From: Bacteroidales bacterium
Lineage (GTDB): Bacteria > Bacteroidota > Bacteroidia > Bacteroidales > UBA3663
Length of the DNA: 28,975 nucleotides
NCBI GenBank assembly: GCA_030526445.1
Contig: JAUNCV010000005.1
Span: 1 to 28,975, forward strand
Direction of reading: 5' to 3'
The notes beneath the pieces are model-generated. The model worked only from the letters and a program-made list of their open reading frames with translations. It ran no database searches and had not been told where the DNA came from. Of the stretch, positions 7,015-14,068 are shown piece by piece (positions within the stretch are counted from its first letter, which is position 1; each line of letters starts with the position of its first letter). Made by a program: the position numbers and the translations under genes.

Positions 7015-9507
7015 TCAAATATTTGGAGTGTCCCAAATCTTGGTTTCAGTGGCGTTGATGGTGACAGCCTGGTTGCCTACAGTAATGGCAAATTCGCCAG
7101 CTTCGAGAGTCCAGCGACCATCTGCGCCTACAAAGGCAAGGTCAGAGGCTGGAAGGCTGAAGGTCACGGTCTTGGTTTCGCCTGGCTGCAACGCAATCTT
7201 TTGGAAAGCGCGCAGACGGCGACTATCGGGAACAATTGAAGCCACGAGGTCGCTGCTATAAAGAAGAACTGCCTCCTTGCCTGCTATGCTGCCTGTGTTG
7301 GTAACATCGACGCTGAAGGAGAGTTCATCATTTGCCTTAAATTCGCTCTTGACAGCCTTGAGGTTGCTGTAATTGTAGGTGGTGTAGCTGAGACCGAAAC
7401 CGAAAGGCCATTGCTGGGTTACCTTGGCGTCATAGTCATAAGCACCTGCCATAGTACCAACCTGCTCAGAAACTTTGTAGTCGTAGTTGATGAGCGAGTT
7501 GATTTCCTTTGGATAGGTATAAGGCATCTTGGCCGAGAAGTTAGCATCGCCTGCCACGAGGTTAGCAAGAGCATCGGCACCATAGTTGCCTGGGAGGAAG
7601 ATGTGGACAACAGCTTTGGCTAGTGGCTCAATGTCGGCCAAGAGGCGTGGACGTCCTTCATTGAGCACTAGGATGATAGGTTTGCCAGTCTTGGCAAGAG
7701 CCTTCACGAGGTTACGCTGGTTCTCTGACAAAGTGAGATCTGTGAGGTTGCCAGGGGTCTCGCAGTATGAGTTTTCGCCAATACAAGCCACAATCACATC
7801 GGCACGGCTGGCTGCAGCAACGGCCTTTTGAATCTGTGGTTCGTTTTCTGCCCAATACGCGCCCTTCTCATCGTAGGTCACACCCTGCTCGAGGATGACG
7901 TTCTGTTTGCCAAACTTGTTGCAGAAGGCCTCATAGATGGTGTTGTAGGGAGCAGTAAACTCGGCAGCATCGGTGCCTTGCCAAGTGTAACTCCAACCAC
8001 CGTTGAGGCAGCGAATCTGGTTGGCATTAGGACCGGTGACAAGAATGCGCTTGCCTTGTGCCAATGGAAGGATGTTGTCCTCGTTCTTAAGTAATACCTC
8101 AGTCTCTTCGGCTGCACGGAGCGCCTTCTCTGCAAACTCTGCGCAGGCAAACTGAGGGTGCTCTTCGGCAGTAGTGTTAGGAGTATCGAACAAACCGAGA
8201 CGATACTTGAGACGAAGAATGCGGCTTACAGCATCATCGATACGGCTCATAGGCACCTGGCCCTCTTCGACAAGCTCTTTGAGCAGAATGCAGAAATCGA
8301 CCGAATATGGGTCCATGCTCATATCGATACCGGCATTGATGGCGATACGAATAGCGTCCTTCTTATCCTTAGCAACCTTTTCACGTTGGTAGAGGTTGTT
8401 GATATCGGCCCAGTCTGTGATAATCATACCATCCCAATTGAGATCTTCTTTGAGCCATTTGGTAAGATATTCGTATGAAGCATGCACTGGCACACCATTG
8501 ATTGATGCAGAGTTGACCATGATGGTCTGAGCACCAGCCTGAATAGCTGCCTTGAATGGTGCAAAATACTTTTCACGCAACATCTGTGGTGATACATAAG
8601 CTGGAGTACGGTCCTTGCCGCTCCATGGTGCACCATAGGCAAAATAGTGCTTAACAGAAGTTGCTACATGGTTGCCATCGATGTGGTTGTTGTCGGGACC
8701 TTGATATCCTCGAACGGCTGCTTCGACCATGCGAGAAGTAACGATAGGATCTTCGCCATAGCTCTCCCAGATGCGAGACCAGCGTGGATCGCGGCCGAGG
8801 TCGATGGTAGGATTATAGACCCAAGGGCAGTTGGCAGTGCGGCTCTCATAGGCGCAAATCTCAGACGAAGTGAACGCCAGATCAGTGTTGAACGAAGCAG
8901 CTACGTTGATGCTCTGTGGGAAGAGTGTGCCACCAGCAACATAGGTCACACCATGGTTATTGTCGAGGCCATAGATACATGGAATACCGATATATTTCAT
9001 CGAGAGCTCCTGAATCTTAGGAATGATTTGTTGCCAGTTCTCCACGCTGAGGGCCTTACCTGGAGCGTTGAGGATTGAACCAATCTTCCATTTGCCAATC
9101 ATCGAGTCGAGCGCAGCCTCGTTGAGACGCCATTCGCGGGTCACTTCGCCCTCGAACATATCGATGCCATAACCACCGAACTGAGCAATGATCTGCTCGT
9201 CGGTCATAGCCATTACCTGATCGATCGCCTCTTTCTCCTGTCCGAACATGCGGAGTGCTTGTTCCAGCTTATTGCGGTCGAGTTTGGCTTCGCCCACTAC
9301 CTGGGTTGAGCCCATGAGGTCAAGGTTGAGCTCGAGCATCTGGCCCACTTTCTCGTCGAGGGTCATCTTCTTGAGCCACTCCTGGATGTTTTTTTCAATC
9401 TGAGCATCGGTAGGGATAGCAGGTGCTACCTTGTTAGCGTTGCTCTTAGGGGCACAGGCATTCAGTAAAAGAGTAGCCAATGCCAGAGGGAATAGCATTT
9501 TTTTCAT
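7015..9507 (-). CDS. GH3 family beta-glucosidase, lipoprotein
   Basis: This 830-residue glycoside hydrolase should release glucose from the non-reducing ends of beta-glucosides or oligosaccharides. The start at 9507 gives a lipoprotein signal (MKKMLFPLALATLLLNAC, lipid Cys18); the frame continues upstream to 9714 but only across the preceding gene. The GH3 barrel shows DLGRDPRWSRIWESYGEDP (236-254), KHY (286-288) and the nucleophile Asp365 in IITDWAD. The second domain follows (TGPNAN near 491) with a likely acid/base Glu583 in GENSYCETPG. A fibronectin-III-like domain (about 735-825) closes the protein, as in typical three-domain GH3 enzymes. It begins 10 nt after the stop of the riboflavin kinase gene, so it appears to be the last gene of the riboflavin operon unless an internal promoter exists. 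Substrate specificity is not certain. Confidence 0.92.
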   Translation of the reverse strand: MKKMLFPLALATLLLNACAPKSNANKVAPAIPTDAQIEKNIQEWLKKMTLDEKVGQMLELNLDLMGSTQVVGEAKLDRNKLEQALRMFGQEKEAIDQVMAMTDEQIIAQFGGYGIDMFEGEVTREWRLNEAALDSMIGKWKIGSILNAPGKALSVENWQQIIPKIQELSMKYIGIPCIYGLDNNHGVTYVAGGTLFPQSINVAASFNTDLAFTSSEICAYESRTANCPWVYNPTIDLGRDPRWSRIWESYGEDPIVTSRMVEAAVRGYQGPDNNHIDGNHVATSVKHYFAYGAPWSGKDRTPAYVSPQMLREKYFAPFKAAIQAGAQTIMVNSASINGVPVHASYEYLTKWLKEDLNWDGMIITDWADINNLYQREKVAKDKKDAIRIAINAGIDMSMDPYSVDFCILLKELVEEGQVPMSRIDDAVSRILRLKYRLGLFDTPNTTAEEHPQFACAEFAEKALRAAEETEVLLKNEDNILPLAQGKRILVTGPNANQIRCLNGGWSYTWQGTDAAEFTAPYNTIYEAFCNKFGKQNVILEQGVTYDEKGAYWAENEPQIQKAVAAASRADVIVACIGENSYCETPGNLTDLTLSENQRNLVKALAKTGKPIILVLNEGRPRLLADIEPLAKAVVHIFLPGNYGADALANLVAGDANFSAKMPYTYPKEINSLINYDYKVSEQVGTMAGAYDYDAKVTQQWPFGFGLSYTTYNYSNLKAVKSEFKANDELSFSVDVTNTGSIAGKEAVLLYSSDLVASIVPDSRRLRAFQKIALQPGETKTVTFSLPASDLAFVGADGRWTLEAGEFAITVGNQAVTINATETKIWDTPNI

Positions 9508-9517
9508 GCTGATATTT

Positions 9518-9901
9518 TTATAGTAAATGTTGTAAATCTTGAGAAAGCTGGTGACGCAGTTCCTCAAGTGAAGCCATTTTCTTCTCGTCGCGTATGCGGA
9601 AAAGGATTTTAAGCTGAATACGTTGGCCATATAAATCGCCTTCGAAGTTGAGCAAATGTGCCTCGACTGTAAGTTTTGTTTCGTCTTGGCTGACTGTGGG
9701 TCGATAGCCGACATTGATCATTGTGCGATAACAACTTCCATCGGGCAGTAGGCAATCGCCACCATAAACACCCGTTGAGGGTAGAGAACTGCGCAGGCTT
9801 GACACCTCAAGATTGGCGGTAGGAAATCCAATTTTGCGTCCCAGTTGCTGGCCGTGTTCAACGATTCCTTCGATATGAAGAGGCGTTGTAAAAATCTCCA
9901 T
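9518..9901 (-). CDS. Stand-alone riboflavin kinase (flavokinase domain only)
   Basis: This 127-residue protein is a complete riboflavin kinase domain, which phosphorylates riboflavin to FMN with ATP. It shows IEGIVEHGQQLGRKIGFPTANL (10-31) with the nucleotide-binding PTAN motif, GVYGG (44-48), NVGYRPTV (63-70), the likely catalytic Glu80 in VEAHLLNF, and the family end (IRDEKKMASLEEL). Bacterial RibF is normally about 310 residues with an N-terminal FAD synthetase domain; that domain is absent here and the gene starts cleanly at the kinase domain. Monofunctional flavokinases are known, for example RibR of Bacillus subtilis. The start codon is 3 nt after the ribH stop, which suggests translational coupling. 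FAD synthesis would need a bifunctional RibF elsewhere. Confidence 0.88.
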   Translation of the reverse strand: MEIFTTPLHIEGIVEHGQQLGRKIGFPTANLEVSSLRSSLPSTGVYGGDCLLPDGSCYRTMINVGYRPTVSQDETKLTVEAHLLNFEGDLYGQRIQLKILFRIRDEKKMASLEELRHQLSQDLQHLL

Positions 9902-9904
9902 GTA

Positions 9905-10366
9905 TTAGAGACCCTTAACGAGGTTTACCATTTCGATAGCCGAGATCATTGCATCAGCACCCTTGTTGCCAGCCTTAGTACCAGCGCGCTCAATGGCTTG
10001 TTCGATGCTATCGGTGGTAAGAATGCCGTTGGTGACAGGTACGCCACTCTTCATTGAAGCCAAGGCAATGCCCTTCGCACTTTCATTGGCAACCATGTCG
10101 AAATGAGGGGTAGCACCGCGGATGACAGCACCCAAGCAAACAACTGCGTCATATTTGCCCGACTCAGCCATCTTTTGCGCTACAAGTGGAATTTCGAATG
10201 CGCCAGGTACATAGGCCAGTGTCAGGTCATCGCTTTCTCCGCCATGGCGTACGAAACAGTCTTCGGCACCGCCAATGAGGTTGCTAACAATAAAGTCATT
10301 AAAACGAGATGCCACGATGGCTACTTTCATGCCTGTGGCTACGAGGGTTCCTTCAATCTTTTTCAT
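9905..10366 (-). CDS. ribH: 6,7-dimethyl-8-ribityllumazine synthase
   Basis: This 153-residue protein is the usual length for lumazine synthase. It condenses 3,4-dihydroxy-2-butanone 4-phosphate with the ribitylaminopyrimidine to give the direct riboflavin precursor, usually as a large pentameric or icosahedral assembly. Visible motifs are ASRFND (19-24), the loop VPGAFEIP (53-60), GAVIRGATPHFD (79-90) with catalytic His88, and GILTTDSIEQAIERAG (113-128). The gene starts 12 nt after ribBA and ends 3 nt before the riboflavin kinase start, consistent with one polycistronic mRNA. Confidence 0.97.
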   Translation of the reverse strand: MKKIEGTLVATGMKVAIVASRFNDFIVSNLIGGAEDCFVRHGGESDDLTLAYVPGAFEIPLVAQKMAESGKYDAVVCLGAVIRGATPHFDMVANESAKGIALASMKSGVPVTNGILTTDSIEQAIERAGTKAGNKGADAMISAIEMVNLVKGL

Positions 10367-10378
10367 ATTTATATAGTT

Positions 10379-11590
10379 TTATTCTTTAGTTTTGATGTTT
10401 TTAAGATGCAGCAGATGGCCCATCTTTGTGTACTTAGTGTACATATAGAACTCGTCTTTTTCGTTGCAAGTCATTTCGATTGGCTCGCGATCTACAACCT
10501 TGAGACCGAAACCGTCAAGACCATTGATTTTCTCGGGGTTATTGGTCATGAGAATGAGTTCGTGAATGCCTAGGTCGGCAAGAATAGAGGCGCCTGTACC
10601 ATATTCGCGAAGGTCGGCAGCAAAACCAAGTGCAAGGTTTGCCTCGACAGTATCCATGCCTTGGTCTTGAAGAGCATAGGCGCGCAGTTTGTTGATAAGA
10701 CCAATGCCTCGACCCTCTTGGCGCAGATAGAGAAGTACGCCACGACCTCGTTCCTCAATGCGACGCAAGGCTTCGGCCAATTGCTCGCCGCAGTCGCATC
10801 GAAGAGAACCAAAAGCATCGCCAGTGAGACATTCTGAGTGCACACGGCAGAGTACAGGTTCGGGGGTGGTGATATCTCCCTTCACGAGCGCCACATGGTG
10901 TTCGCCTGTCACATTGTTCACATAGCCATAAGCCTTGAAAGAGCCATACTTTGTAGGCATTTCGGCAACAGAGATGAGGCTGATAAGTTTTTCGGTTTTG
11001 CGACGGTAAGCTACAAGGTCTGCGATGGTAATCATGACCAAATTGTGTTTTTGAGCAAACTCTTGCAGTTCGTCGTTACGCATCATCTCGCCATCAGCGC
11101 GCATGATTTCACAGCAGAGGCCGCACTCTTGAAGTCCGGCAAGTCGGCACAAATCGACTGTAGCCTCGGTGTGTCCAGAACGTACAAGCACGCCACCTTC
11201 GCGCGCCTGAAGTGGGAACATGTGACCTGGGCGACGGAAGTCGGTAGGCTTGGCATCAGGGCTCACAATAGCGCGTGCAGTGATGCCACGTTCAACGGCT
11301 GAGATACCTGTAGTAGTTGTGATGTGGTCAACACTGATGGTGAAAGCTGTGAGATGGTTGTCAGAGTTGTTGGCACACATCTGAGGTAAGCTAAGTTTTT
11401 CGCACAAAGCCTTGCTCATGGGCATGCAGATGAGACCTTTGGCCTCACAGGCCATGAAGTTGATATTTTCGGTGGTGGCAAACTCAGCTGCGCAGATGAG
11501 GTCGCCTTCGTTTTCGCGATCTGGGTCATCGGTGACAAGAATGCACTTGCCTGCACGTAGCGCATCGAGCGCCTCTTCGATAGTATTCAT
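10379..11590 (-). CDS. ribBA: Bifunctional 3,4-dihydroxy-2-butanone-4-phosphate synthase / GTP cyclohydrolase II
   Basis: This 403-residue fusion carries out both entry reactions of riboflavin synthesis. The N-terminal RibB half (about 1-200) converts ribulose 5-phosphate to dihydroxybutanone phosphate and shows DDPDRENEGDLI (21-32) and RSGHTEA (137-143). The C-terminal RibA half (about 205-400) opens GTP; it shows the zinc site Cys254, Cys265 and Cys267 in HSECLTGDAFGSLRCDCGEQ, followed by LRQEGRGIGL (289-298) and GTGASILADLGI. Length and order match RibBA of Bacillus and of Bacteroidota. It lies 24 nt after ribE and 12 nt before ribH. Confidence 0.97.
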   Translation of the reverse strand: MNTIEEALDALRAGKCILVTDDPDRENEGDLICAAEFATTENINFMACEAKGLICMPMSKALCEKLSLPQMCANNSDNHLTAFTISVDHITTTTGISAVERGITARAIVSPDAKPTDFRRPGHMFPLQAREGGVLVRSGHTEATVDLCRLAGLQECGLCCEIMRADGEMMRNDELQEFAQKHNLVMITIADLVAYRRKTEKLISLISVAEMPTKYGSFKAYGYVNNVTGEHHVALVKGDITTPEPVLCRVHSECLTGDAFGSLRCDCGEQLAEALRRIEERGRGVLLYLRQEGRGIGLINKLRAYALQDQGMDTVEANLALGFAADLREYGTGASILADLGIHELILMTNNPEKINGLDGFGLKVVDREPIEMTCNEKDEFYMYTKYTKMGHLLHLKNIKTKE

Positions 11591-11614
11591 ATTAAAATAT
11601 TACGATTTGATAAA

Positions 11615-12259
11615 TTATTTGAAGCCACACTGTGCCATGTGGCTATAGATATCTTTTGCGTTGTTATTTTGAAACGGGCCGACCAACTTCTCGACATATT
11701 TGGCGATAACATCATTTTCGATATTGATGAGATCGCCCACTTGTGCATTGTGAAGTGTGGTGGCTGCTTGTGTATGGGGGATGAGCGATACGGCAAACGA
11801 TGTTTCATCGACCCTCGCCACTGTGAGCGAAACACCTTGTAAGGTGACGCTTCCCTTCTCAATGATGTAGCGAAGAAGAGAAGAGTTGCAGGTGATGGTG
11901 AGCCAAAGAGCAGTGTCATCTTGGCGTCGGTCTGTAATTCGGCCCGTACCATCGATGTGTCCTGATACAATGTGTCCGCCCAAGCGTGTTTGGAGCGAAA
12001 GGGCGCGCTCAAGATTGACAGGGCTACCCGTTGTCAACTGGCCCAATGCGGTGCGGTTAACAGTCTCAGGCATTACATCGGCCGTAAAACTATGCGATGT
12101 CATAGAGGTCACGGTAAGGCAGACACCGTTGGTGGCAATGCTGTCGCCAACCTGCGTGTCTTCAAGCACGCGATGAGCCTCAACTTCGAGGGTGAAGCTA
12201 CGAGCTCCTCGGTACAGGCCCTTCACTCGGCCTACTTCTTCAACAATTCCGGTGAACAT
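11615..12259 (-). CDS. ribE: Riboflavin synthase, alpha chain
   Basis: This 214-residue enzyme dismutates two molecules of 6,7-dimethyl-8-ribityllumazine into riboflavin and the pyrimidine precursor. It has the signature start MFTGIVEEVG and two tandem lumazine-binding beta barrels (about 1-97 and 98-195). Each carries the repeat motif: NGVCLTV (44-50) and QGVSLTV (141-147). GGHIVSGHIDG (94-104) links the halves. The gene lies 24 nt after ribD. The naming follows Bacillus, where riboflavin synthase is RibE; it is RibC in Escherichia coli. Confidence 0.97.
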   Translation of the reverse strand: MFTGIVEEVGRVKGLYRGARSFTLEVEAHRVLEDTQVGDSIATNGVCLTVTSMTSHSFTADVMPETVNRTALGQLTTGSPVNLERALSLQTRLGGHIVSGHIDGTGRITDRRQDDTALWLTITCNSSLLRYIIEKGSVTLQGVSLTVARVDETSFAVSLIPHTQAATTLHNAQVGDLINIENDVIAKYVEKLVGPFQNNNAKDIYSHMAQCGFK

Positions 12260-12283
12260 ATTTCTATGTTATTGTGATTTTTT

Positions 12284-13408
12284 TTAGAGTGACGTTTTTT
12301 TGTTAACTAAACCACGAACGAGAATATCGTTACCAAGTGTTTCGGTGTGGATATCAAAAAGTTCAATGGCATCGGTCATGCGCGAAAAACCTTTGCCCTC
12401 AATGGGAGTCTTGGCTTCAGAACCACCAATGAGTTTGGGAGCAATAAAGGCAAACACTTCGTCAATGAGGCCGGCACTTAGGAAAGCCTCATTGAGTGTG
12501 CCACCTCCTTCGAGCAAGATGCTGCAGATTTTATGCTCTCCAGCTTTCTGCAGCAGTTCGTGCAGACTTTCACAGCACCATGTTTCGACACCTGCTGTAT
12601 GTAATTCTTCCACTTTTATGGCATCGGCTTCTGGGCCGTGTACCACGATGAGAGGAATTTGTCGTGCAGATTGCACTAGCTGACTTTTGAGCGGAATGCG
12701 CAGCTGGCGGTCGGCTACTATTCGGATAGGATTATGCGCATTGGGCATTTCTGGGAGACGAGTGTTGAGCATTGGATCATCGGCCAAAACGGTACCAATG
12801 CCACAAAGGATGGCTGCCATCTCGTGGCGTAACTGGTGCACACGATGGCGAGAAGCCTCGCCTGAAATCCACTGACTATGCCCGGTGTGAGTGCAGATTT
12901 TCCCATCAAGTGTCATGGCATATTTGGCCAGCACCCAAGGACGGCGTGTTGTGATGAACTTCAGGAAGGTGCGGTTGAGGTAGGTGAGTTCGGTAACGAT
13001 GGGATGGTTTGCATCGAGAACGTCGACCTCTATGCCTGCTTCGCGTAATTGCTCAATGCCTTTGCCAGCTACAAGAGGATTGGGATCGAGTTGGGCAACC
13101 ACAACACGAGCAATGCGATGCTCAATGATTGCCTCTGTGCAGGGTGGTTGTTTGCCGTGGTGACAGCAAGGCTCGAGAGTTACATACATAGTGGCACCGG
13201 TGCAGTCAATTTGAGCTGCATCGGCACAGCGAAAGGCGTCACGTTCTGCGTGCAGGCTTCCATAAGCTGCATGGTAGCCAGAGGCAAGAACTTGACCATG
13301 GCGCACAATGACAGCTCCCACCATAGGATTGGGATTGCAGAAGCCAGCACCCAGACGGGCGCGATCGATAGCAAGATGAAGATATTGGAGTTCGTTGCCC
13401 GAAATCAT
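12284..13408 (-). CDS. ribD: Bifunctional diaminohydroxyphosphoribosylaminopyrimidine deaminase / 5-amino-6-(5-phosphoribosylamino)uracil reductase
   Basis: This 374-residue enzyme performs the second and third steps after GTP cyclohydrolase II. The N-terminal cytidine-deaminase-like domain (about 1-145) shows NPNPMVGAV (25-33), zinc ligand His53 and catalytic Glu55 in HAERDAF, and zinc ligands Cys81 and Cys90 in PCCHHGKQPPC. The reductase domain (about 155-370) shows AMTLDGKI (164-171) and LLEGGGTLN (298-306). I start it at 13408 (MISGNELQYLHLAIDRARLG), which aligns with family N-termini. The frame continues upstream to 13609, but that stretch is the FMN riboswitch and its expression platform, so it is leader RNA rather than protein. 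First gene of the riboflavin operon. Confidence 0.97.
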   Translation of the reverse strand: MISGNELQYLHLAIDRARLGAGFCNPNPMVGAVIVRHGQVLASGYHAAYGSLHAERDAFRCADAAQIDCTGATMYVTLEPCCHHGKQPPCTEAIIEHRIARVVVAQLDPNPLVAGKGIEQLREAGIEVDVLDANHPIVTELTYLNRTFLKFITTRRPWVLAKYAMTLDGKICTHTGHSQWISGEASRHRVHQLRHEMAAILCGIGTVLADDPMLNTRLPEMPNAHNPIRIVADRQLRIPLKSQLVQSARQIPLIVVHGPEADAIKVEELHTAGVETWCCESLHELLQKAGEHKICSILLEGGGTLNEAFLSAGLIDEVFAFIAPKLIGGSEAKTPIEGKGFSRMTDAIELFDIHTETLGNDILVRGLVNKKTSL

Positions 13409-13489
13409 ACGCAGTAAATATATAATGTGTAAAAACAATACACTTCGGGCTATGAATGTGTGAAGAGGCAATGACTGCCGTCGGCTTAC
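13409..13489 (-). promoter_or_regulatory. Expression platform of the FMN riboswitch
   Basis: The 81 nt between aptamer and ribD hold small hairpin options but no strong GC stem followed by a T run. On the minus strand there is GGCA-gtcat-TGCC, the near-palindrome GCCGACGGC, and GTGTA...TACAC close to the start codon. This favours control of translation initiation over intrinsic termination, as an inference. Confidence 0.5.
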
Positions 13490-13596
13490 ATCTTCTTTCA
13501 TCCAGACTATACTGTCGGTACCGGAATTGCACCGGTTCGTGGCTTGCGCCTCGCGGACTATACCGCCGATTGGGAATTGCACCCGACCCCGAAGAT
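13490..13596 (-). promoter_or_regulatory. FMN riboswitch (RFN element)
   Basis: On the minus strand the leader shows the conserved RFN element. It starts with the P1 strand GAAGAT/ATCTTC and TCGGGG, has the paired signature loops CGGCGGTATAGTCCGCGAG and CCGACAGTATAGTCTGGATG, and closes with AAAGAAGAT. It lies between the promoter at 13607-13638 and the ribD start at 13408. FMN binding should lower expression of the downstream riboflavin genes. Confidence 0.97.
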
Positions 13597-13606
13597 TTTT
13601 GCGGCG

Positions 13607-13638
13607 CAAAGATAGGCAAAATCTCTGTTTCGGCCAAA
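13607..13638 (-). promoter_or_regulatory. Promoter of the riboflavin operon
   Basis: Read on the minus strand, TTTG (13635-13638) and TATCTTTG (13607-13614) are separated by exactly 20 nt. This matches the Bacteroidota primary sigma consensus TTTG/TAnnTTTG. The predicted start near 13600 is just upstream of the riboswitch, as expected. Confidence 0.82.
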
Positions 13639-13697
13639 TATTTATGCCATAAAGTGAAAAAAATGAGCAAAAAGTAAAAATGTCAAGAAAAAAGGAT

Positions 13698-13705
13698 TAT
13701 CTTTG
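13698..13705 (+). promoter_or_regulatory. -7 element of the probable clpS-clpA-aat promoter
   Basis: TATCTTTG fits the Bacteroidota -7 box and lies 43 nt upstream of the clpS start. The expected -33 region (about 13673-13678) is A-rich and lacks TTTG, so the promoter is only half supported. It is divergent from the riboflavin promoter about 60 bp away. Confidence 0.5.
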
Positions 13706-13748
13706 CCTCTGCTTTTTCAAGAATAAATAACTCATAATACGAAAAAAG

Positions 13749-14063
13749 GTGGCTAAACAGCAATCACATATCAAGGACAAAAATGAGGTGAAGAATGAGT
13801 ACCCCAAAATGTATAAAGTGATTATGCACAATGACGACTTCACTACCATGGAGTTTGTTGTTGAGGTGCTTCGTACTGTGTTTCGTAAAGATGAATCACA
13901 GGCTGAGCAGCTCATGATGAAAGTGCATAAAGAGGGGCAAGCTGTAGTGGGTGTTTATACGCTTGACATGGCGATAACCAAGCGAGACAAAGCAATGCGC
14001 ATGGCGCGTGAGCAGGAATTCCCTTTTAGAATGACTGTTGAACCCGAAGAAGAATCGATATAA
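13749..14063 (+). CDS. clpS: ATP-dependent Clp protease adaptor ClpS
   Basis: This 104-residue adaptor binds N-terminal Leu, Phe, Tyr or Trp residues (N-degrons) and delivers such proteins to ClpA. The conserved core is present: YKVIMHNDDFTTMEFVVEVL (about 22-41), with the NDD and TTM segment that forms the N-degron pocket, then VHKEGQAVVGVYTLDMA (about 59-75). The start is GTG at 13749; the first ATG in frame lies at the start of the conserved core and would remove the N-terminal extension that inserts into ClpA. The stop is 5 nt before clpA, and aat follows, so the whole pathway is in one operon. Confidence 0.95.
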   Translation: MAKQQSHIKDKNEVKNEYPKMYKVIMHNDDFTTMEFVVEVLRTVFRKDESQAEQLMMKVHKEGQAVVGVYTLDMAITKRDKAMRMAREQEFPFRMTVEPEEESI

Positions 14064-14068
14064 AAATT

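Noticed and set aside
9508..9714. N-terminal extension of the GH3 enzyme by 69 codons
   Set aside because: It lies almost wholly inside the riboflavin kinase gene in another frame and would bury a perfect lipoprotein signal peptide.
13409..13609. N-terminal extension of RibD by 67 codons
   Set aside because: The extension translates the FMN riboswitch and its leader. RibD homologues start at the MISGNELQ-type position, so the extension is not protein.
13456..13677. Plus-strand open frame across the riboswitch region (73 codons)
   Set aside because: It is the reverse strand of a conserved RNA element and promoter, with no protein motif.
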